From Bacteroidaceae bacterium (GTDB lineage: Bacteria > Bacteroidota > Bacteroidia > Bacteroidales > Barnesiellaceae_A), in the NCBI GenBank assembly GCA_017481745.1, contig JAFUOV010000017.1, forward strand, positions 1 through 64,000: a stretch of DNA of 64,000 bases, written 5' to 3'. Numbering within the stretch: position 1 is the stretch's first letter; each line of letters opens with the position of its first letter. Position numbers and translations under genes: made by a program. Under the pieces are notes generated by a model. The model saw only the letters and a list, made by a program, of their open reading frames with translations, was not told where the DNA came from and did not search any database. Below are positions 61,233 through 64,000 of the stretch, piece after piece.

Positions 61233-63794
61233 TTATTCGTTATTGGGGGTTGTGTTTTCGGCTGTTTCGGGAGTGTTATTCTCTGCCACTCCTTCGTTGG
61301 TAGGATTCTCTGCAACAGTTTCTTCTGCTACATTCTCTATTTCGTCGGTTGCCGAGAGTACTTTACATACCGAAGCAATCTCGTCGTTACGTTTCTCGAG
61401 GTTGATGATGCGTACACCTTGAGTGGCACGACCCATTACACGCACATCGGCAACTTTCATACGCAATGTGATACCCGATTTGTTGATAATTACCAAGTCG
61501 TTTTCGTCCGATACGTTCTTGATAGCTACTACCTTGCCGGTCTTCTCGGTAATCTTCATTGTGGCTACACCCTTACCACCGCGGTTGGTGATACGATAGT
61601 CTTCGGCTATCGAGCGTTTACCAAATCCTTGCTCCGATATAACCATGACAGTATCTTCTTGGAAGTTGTTAACGACAATCATACCTATAACGGCATCTTG
61701 TCCGTCTTCGTCGAGGCGCATACCGCGTACACCGGTTGCTACACGACCCATTTCGCGAACTGTGCTTTCGTGGAATGTGATGGCGCGACCATTGCGGTTG
61801 GCAAGGACAAGGTGGCTGTTGCCGTCGGTGAGGCGTACTTCGATGAGTTGGTCGCCTTCGACAATGTTGATAGCGTTGACACCATTCTGACGAGGACGAG
61901 AGTATGCCTCCAGCTTGGTTTTCTTGATGATACCGTTGCGTGTACAGAATACAAGGTTGTGAGTTGTGTTGTACTCGGGGTCTTGCAGCTGTTTCACACG
62001 TATGAATGCATTTACCTTGTCGTCCGACTCGATGTTGAGCAAGTTTTGTATAGCTCTACCCTTCGAGTTCTTGGCACCTTCGGGTATTTCATACACCTTG
62101 AGCCAGTAGCAACGTCCTTTTTGTGTGAAGAACAACATGTAGTTGTGCATCGAAGCCGGATAAATGTATTCTATAAAGTCTTCGTCGCGAGTATCGCTAC
62201 CCTTGGCACCTACTCCACCACGATTTTGTGCGCGGAACTCGGTGAGAGGTGTACGCTTGATATAGCCCATGTGCGAGATTGTGATAATCATCTCGTCGTC
62301 GGCGTAGAAGTCTTCGGCATTAAACTCTTCGTTGGCATATACGATGTCGGTACGACGCTCGTCGCCATATTTCTCTTTCACCTCGTTGAGCTCGTCTTTT
62401 ATAACTTGCATACACACTTCGCGGTTTGAGAGAATCTCTTTAAATCGACGTATTGCCTCTTCAACTTGTTGGAACTCGGCGTGGAGCTTGTCTTGTTCAA
62501 GACCTGTGAGTTGGCGCAAGCGCATCTCGACAATAGCAGCGGCTTGCTTGTCGCTCAAGGCAAAGCGTTCCATCAAACGTGTGCGAGCTTGTTCGCCGTT
62601 TTGCGATGAACGTATGATAGCGATTACTTCGTCGATGTTGTCGCTGGCGATTATCAAACCCTCAAGGATGTGAGCACGCTCTTCGGCTTTTTCCAAGTCG
62701 TATTGAGTGCGACGTATCACAACCTCATGACGGTGGTCGATAAATGCTTGCAAGAGTTGCTTGAGGTTGAGCAGTTGCGGACGACCGTTTACAAGAGCAA
62801 TGTTGTTGACACTGAACGATGATTGCAAGGCTGTCATCTTGTAGAGCTTGTTCAGCACAACACTTGCATTGGCATCGCGCTTGATGTCTATAACGATGCG
62901 CATACCGCTACGGTCGCTCTCGTCGTTGATATTTGAGATACCGTCGAGGCGTTTCTCTTCAACAAGGTCGGCAATGTTTTTGATAAGCTCGGCTTTGTTT
63001 ACGCCATAAGGTATTTCGTTGATGATGATAGACTCTTTGTTGCCGTCGCTTTCAATCTCGGCTTTGGCACGTACGATGATGCGACCACGACCTGTTTCAA
63101 AAGCATCTTTCACACCGCCATATCCATAGATAGTGGCACCTGTGGGGAAGTCGGGTGCTTTTACATATTGCATCAAGTCGGCTACCTCTGCCTCGGGGTT
63201 GTCAATCAATGCGATTGAGGCATCAATACACTCCGACAAGTTGTGAGGAGGCATATTGGTTGCCATACCTACGGCAATACCCGAAGCACCGTTTACCAAT
63301 AGTTGAGGTATACGTGTGGGCAATACGGTAGGCTCTTCGAGGGTGTTGTCGAAGTTGGGCGTGAAGTCGACCGTACGTTTGTTTATATCGGCAAGCATCT
63401 CTTCGGCTATGCGCGAAAGACGAGCCTCGGTGTAACGCATCGCTGCAGGTGAGTCGCCGTCGACCGAACCGAAGTTACCTTGACCATCGACCATGCAATA
63501 GCGCAACGACCAATCTTGTGCCATACGGGCAAGTGCGAAATATACCGACGAGTCGCCGTGGGGGTGATACTTACCAAGTACCTCACCGACGATACGGGCA
63601 CATTTCTTGTAGGGTTGATTATGGGTGTTATTAAGACGCTCCATTCCGTACAATATACGACGATGTACGGGTTTAAGACCATCTCTTACATCGGGCAAGG
63701 CGCGAGCTACGATTACAGACATCGAATAGTCGATGTATGACGATTGCATCACTTGCTCGATGTTGACTCTCTGAATTTTGTCTTGGTCTAACAT
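61233..63794 (-). CDS. gyrA: DNA gyrase subunit A
   Basis: An 853-residue type IIA topoisomerase subunit that cuts and rejoins DNA to add negative supercoils with GyrB. The winged-helix/tower N-terminal part carries the active tyrosine Y121 ([10 protein letters not shown]), the [14 protein letters not shown] with S82 retained, and [11 protein letters not shown] near 178-188. Six beta-propeller blades of the C-terminal domain occupy about 500-815 and contain GyrA-box-type [10 protein letters not shown] near 545. The last 40 residues are Glu/Thr-rich. gyrB is not in the window. Confidence 0.97.
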   Translation of the reverse strand: MLDQDKIQRVNIEQVMQSSYIDYSMSVIVARALPDVRDGLKPVHRRILYGMERLNNTHNQPYKKCARIVGEVLGKYHPHGDSSVYFALARMAQDWSLRYCMVDGQGNFGSVDGDSPAAMRYTEARLSRIAEEMLADINKRTVDFTPNFDNTLEEPTVLPTRIPQLLVNGASGIAVGMATNMPPHNLSECIDASIALIDNPEAEVADLMQYVKAPDFPTGATIYGYGGVKDAFETGRGRIIVRAKAEIESDGNKESIIINEIPYGVNKAELIKNIADLVEEKRLDGISNINDESDRSGMRIVIDIKRDANASVVLNKLYKMTALQSSFSVNNIALVNGRPQLLNLKQLLQAFIDHRHEVVIRRTQYDLEKAEERAHILEGLIIASDNIDEVIAIIRSSQNGEQARTRLMERFALSDKQAAAIVEMRLRQLTGLEQDKLHAEFQQVEEAIRRFKEILSNREVCMQVIKDELNEVKEKYGDERRTDIVYANEEFNAEDFYADDEMIITISHMGYIKRTPLTEFRAQNRGGVGAKGSDTRDEDFIEYIYPASMHNYMLFFTQKGRCYWLKVYEIPEGAKNSKGRAIQNLLNIESDDKVNAFIRVKQLQDPEYNTTHNLVFCTRNGIIKKTKLEAYSRPRQNGVNAINIVEGDQLIEVRLTDGNSHLVLANRNGRAITFHESTVREMGRVATGVRGMRLDEDGQDAVIGMIVVNNFQEDTVMVISEQGFGKRSIAEDYRITNRGGKGVATMKITEKTGKVVAIKNVSDENDLVIINKSGITLRMKVADVRVMGRATQGVRIINLEKRNDEIASVCKVLSATDEIENVAEETVAENPTNEGVAENNTPETAENTTPNNE

Positions 63795-63889
63795 ATTTAT
63801 GATTGGTTATACAATAAATTACAAATTACCACACACAACATACACCACCCTCTATCGAGGGCGTATAATAATGTGCGCATATTAGCGTA

Positions 63890-63897
63890 CAAAGATA
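63890..63897 (-). promoter_or_regulatory. -7 element of gyrA
   Basis: TATCTTTG on the minus strand, 96 bases before the start codon. The -33 position is weak. Confidence 0.5.
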
Positions 63898-64000
63898 ACT
63901 ATTTTTTGGTCAACTTCGGTATAGATTTATCGTTTTTTATGACTATAATCAAAAAAAATTGGCATACTATTTGTTTAATATGAAAAAACGATTGATATAA
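63898..64000. other. AT-rich window end
   Basis: 103 bases with no gene; A/T-rich upstream region of gyrA. Confidence 0.4.

Noticed and set aside
61212..62429. 405-codon open frame antisense to gyrA
   Set aside because: Opposite a certain gene, Val/Tyr/Cys-rich, no recognisable domain.
63527..63559. Phe86 in the GyrA quinolone-resistance region, where E. coli has Asp87
   Set aside because: As far as I recall, Phe is usual at this position in Bacteroidota. Ser82 is retained, so I see no sign of a resistance change.
1..64000. rRNA, tRNA or prophage genes
   Set aside because: None of the gaps contains recognisable cloverleaf or rRNA sequence, and no phage structural gene was seen. A tRNA scan would settle this.

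Overview
The window looks like an ordinary chromosomal segment of a member of the Bacteroidales (phylum Bacteroidota). The evidence is the promoter grammar (TTTG, 19 bases, TAnnTTTG, seen exactly at four places), a TonB-dependent receptor with a carboxypeptidase-like N-terminal domain, a type IX secretion-like sorting tail, a DAHP synthase-chorismate mutase fusion of the Bacteroidota type, BspA-type leucine-rich repeats and a cyclophilin lipoprotein. I cannot name the genus. There is no rRNA, tRNA or CRISPR array that I can see.

Layout. 1-3.8 kb: minus-strand operon of two tandem sister glycosyltransferases, a patatin-like lipase and a Dabb protein. 4.1-7.5 kb: GT2 glycosyltransferase and MutS2. 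7.6-14.8 kb: lipoprotein, exported superoxide dismutase, B12-dependent ribonucleotide reductase, RNase G, a 29-residue basic ribosome-type protein and HU. 14.9-25.9 kb: minus-strand housekeeping block (MltF-like transglycosylase, Udk, PurM, LepA, RecQ, ClpX, ClpP, trigger factor). 26-32.2 kb: an orphan protein, AroF-chorismate mutase, then a poorly characterised cluster of five genes built around a small zinc-ribbon AAA protein with a changed Walker A lysine. 32.3-39.4 kb: TonB-dependent receptor and a tight six-gene operon (nitroreductase, DUF2520 protein, KdsC-like phosphatase, Maf, cyclophilin lipoprotein, M16 peptidase). 39.7-48.2 kb: DUF349 protein and two polyprenyl glycosylphosphotransferases in opposite orientation, the second inside a tsaC-pgt-clc-fmt-ybaN operon. 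48.3-58.3 kb: LRR protein, patatin, GH13 enzyme, Prs, a large secreted GLUG-type protein, GH2 enzyme and a Pmp3-type membrane peptide. 58.5-59.9 kb: a complete IS3-family element. 59.9-63.8 kb: exported TPR protein and GyrA.

How it fits together. Protein quality control (Tig, ClpP, ClpX), translation (LepA, Fmt, TsaC, bS22-like protein), nucleotide supply (Udk, PurM, NrdJ, Prs) and DNA maintenance (MutS2, RecQ, HU, GyrA) dominate. Surface-glycan synthesis is spread over three places (sister GTs, GT2, two initiating transferases, KdsC). Accessory material is light: one IS, one orphan cluster, and small repeated intergenic sequences. The points most worth a second look are the AAA-centred orphan cluster, the gene-conversion tract in the sister glycosyltransferases, heptamer arrays that follow two stop codons, portable promoter-containing repeats, and an IS that landed between a stop codon and that gene's terminator.
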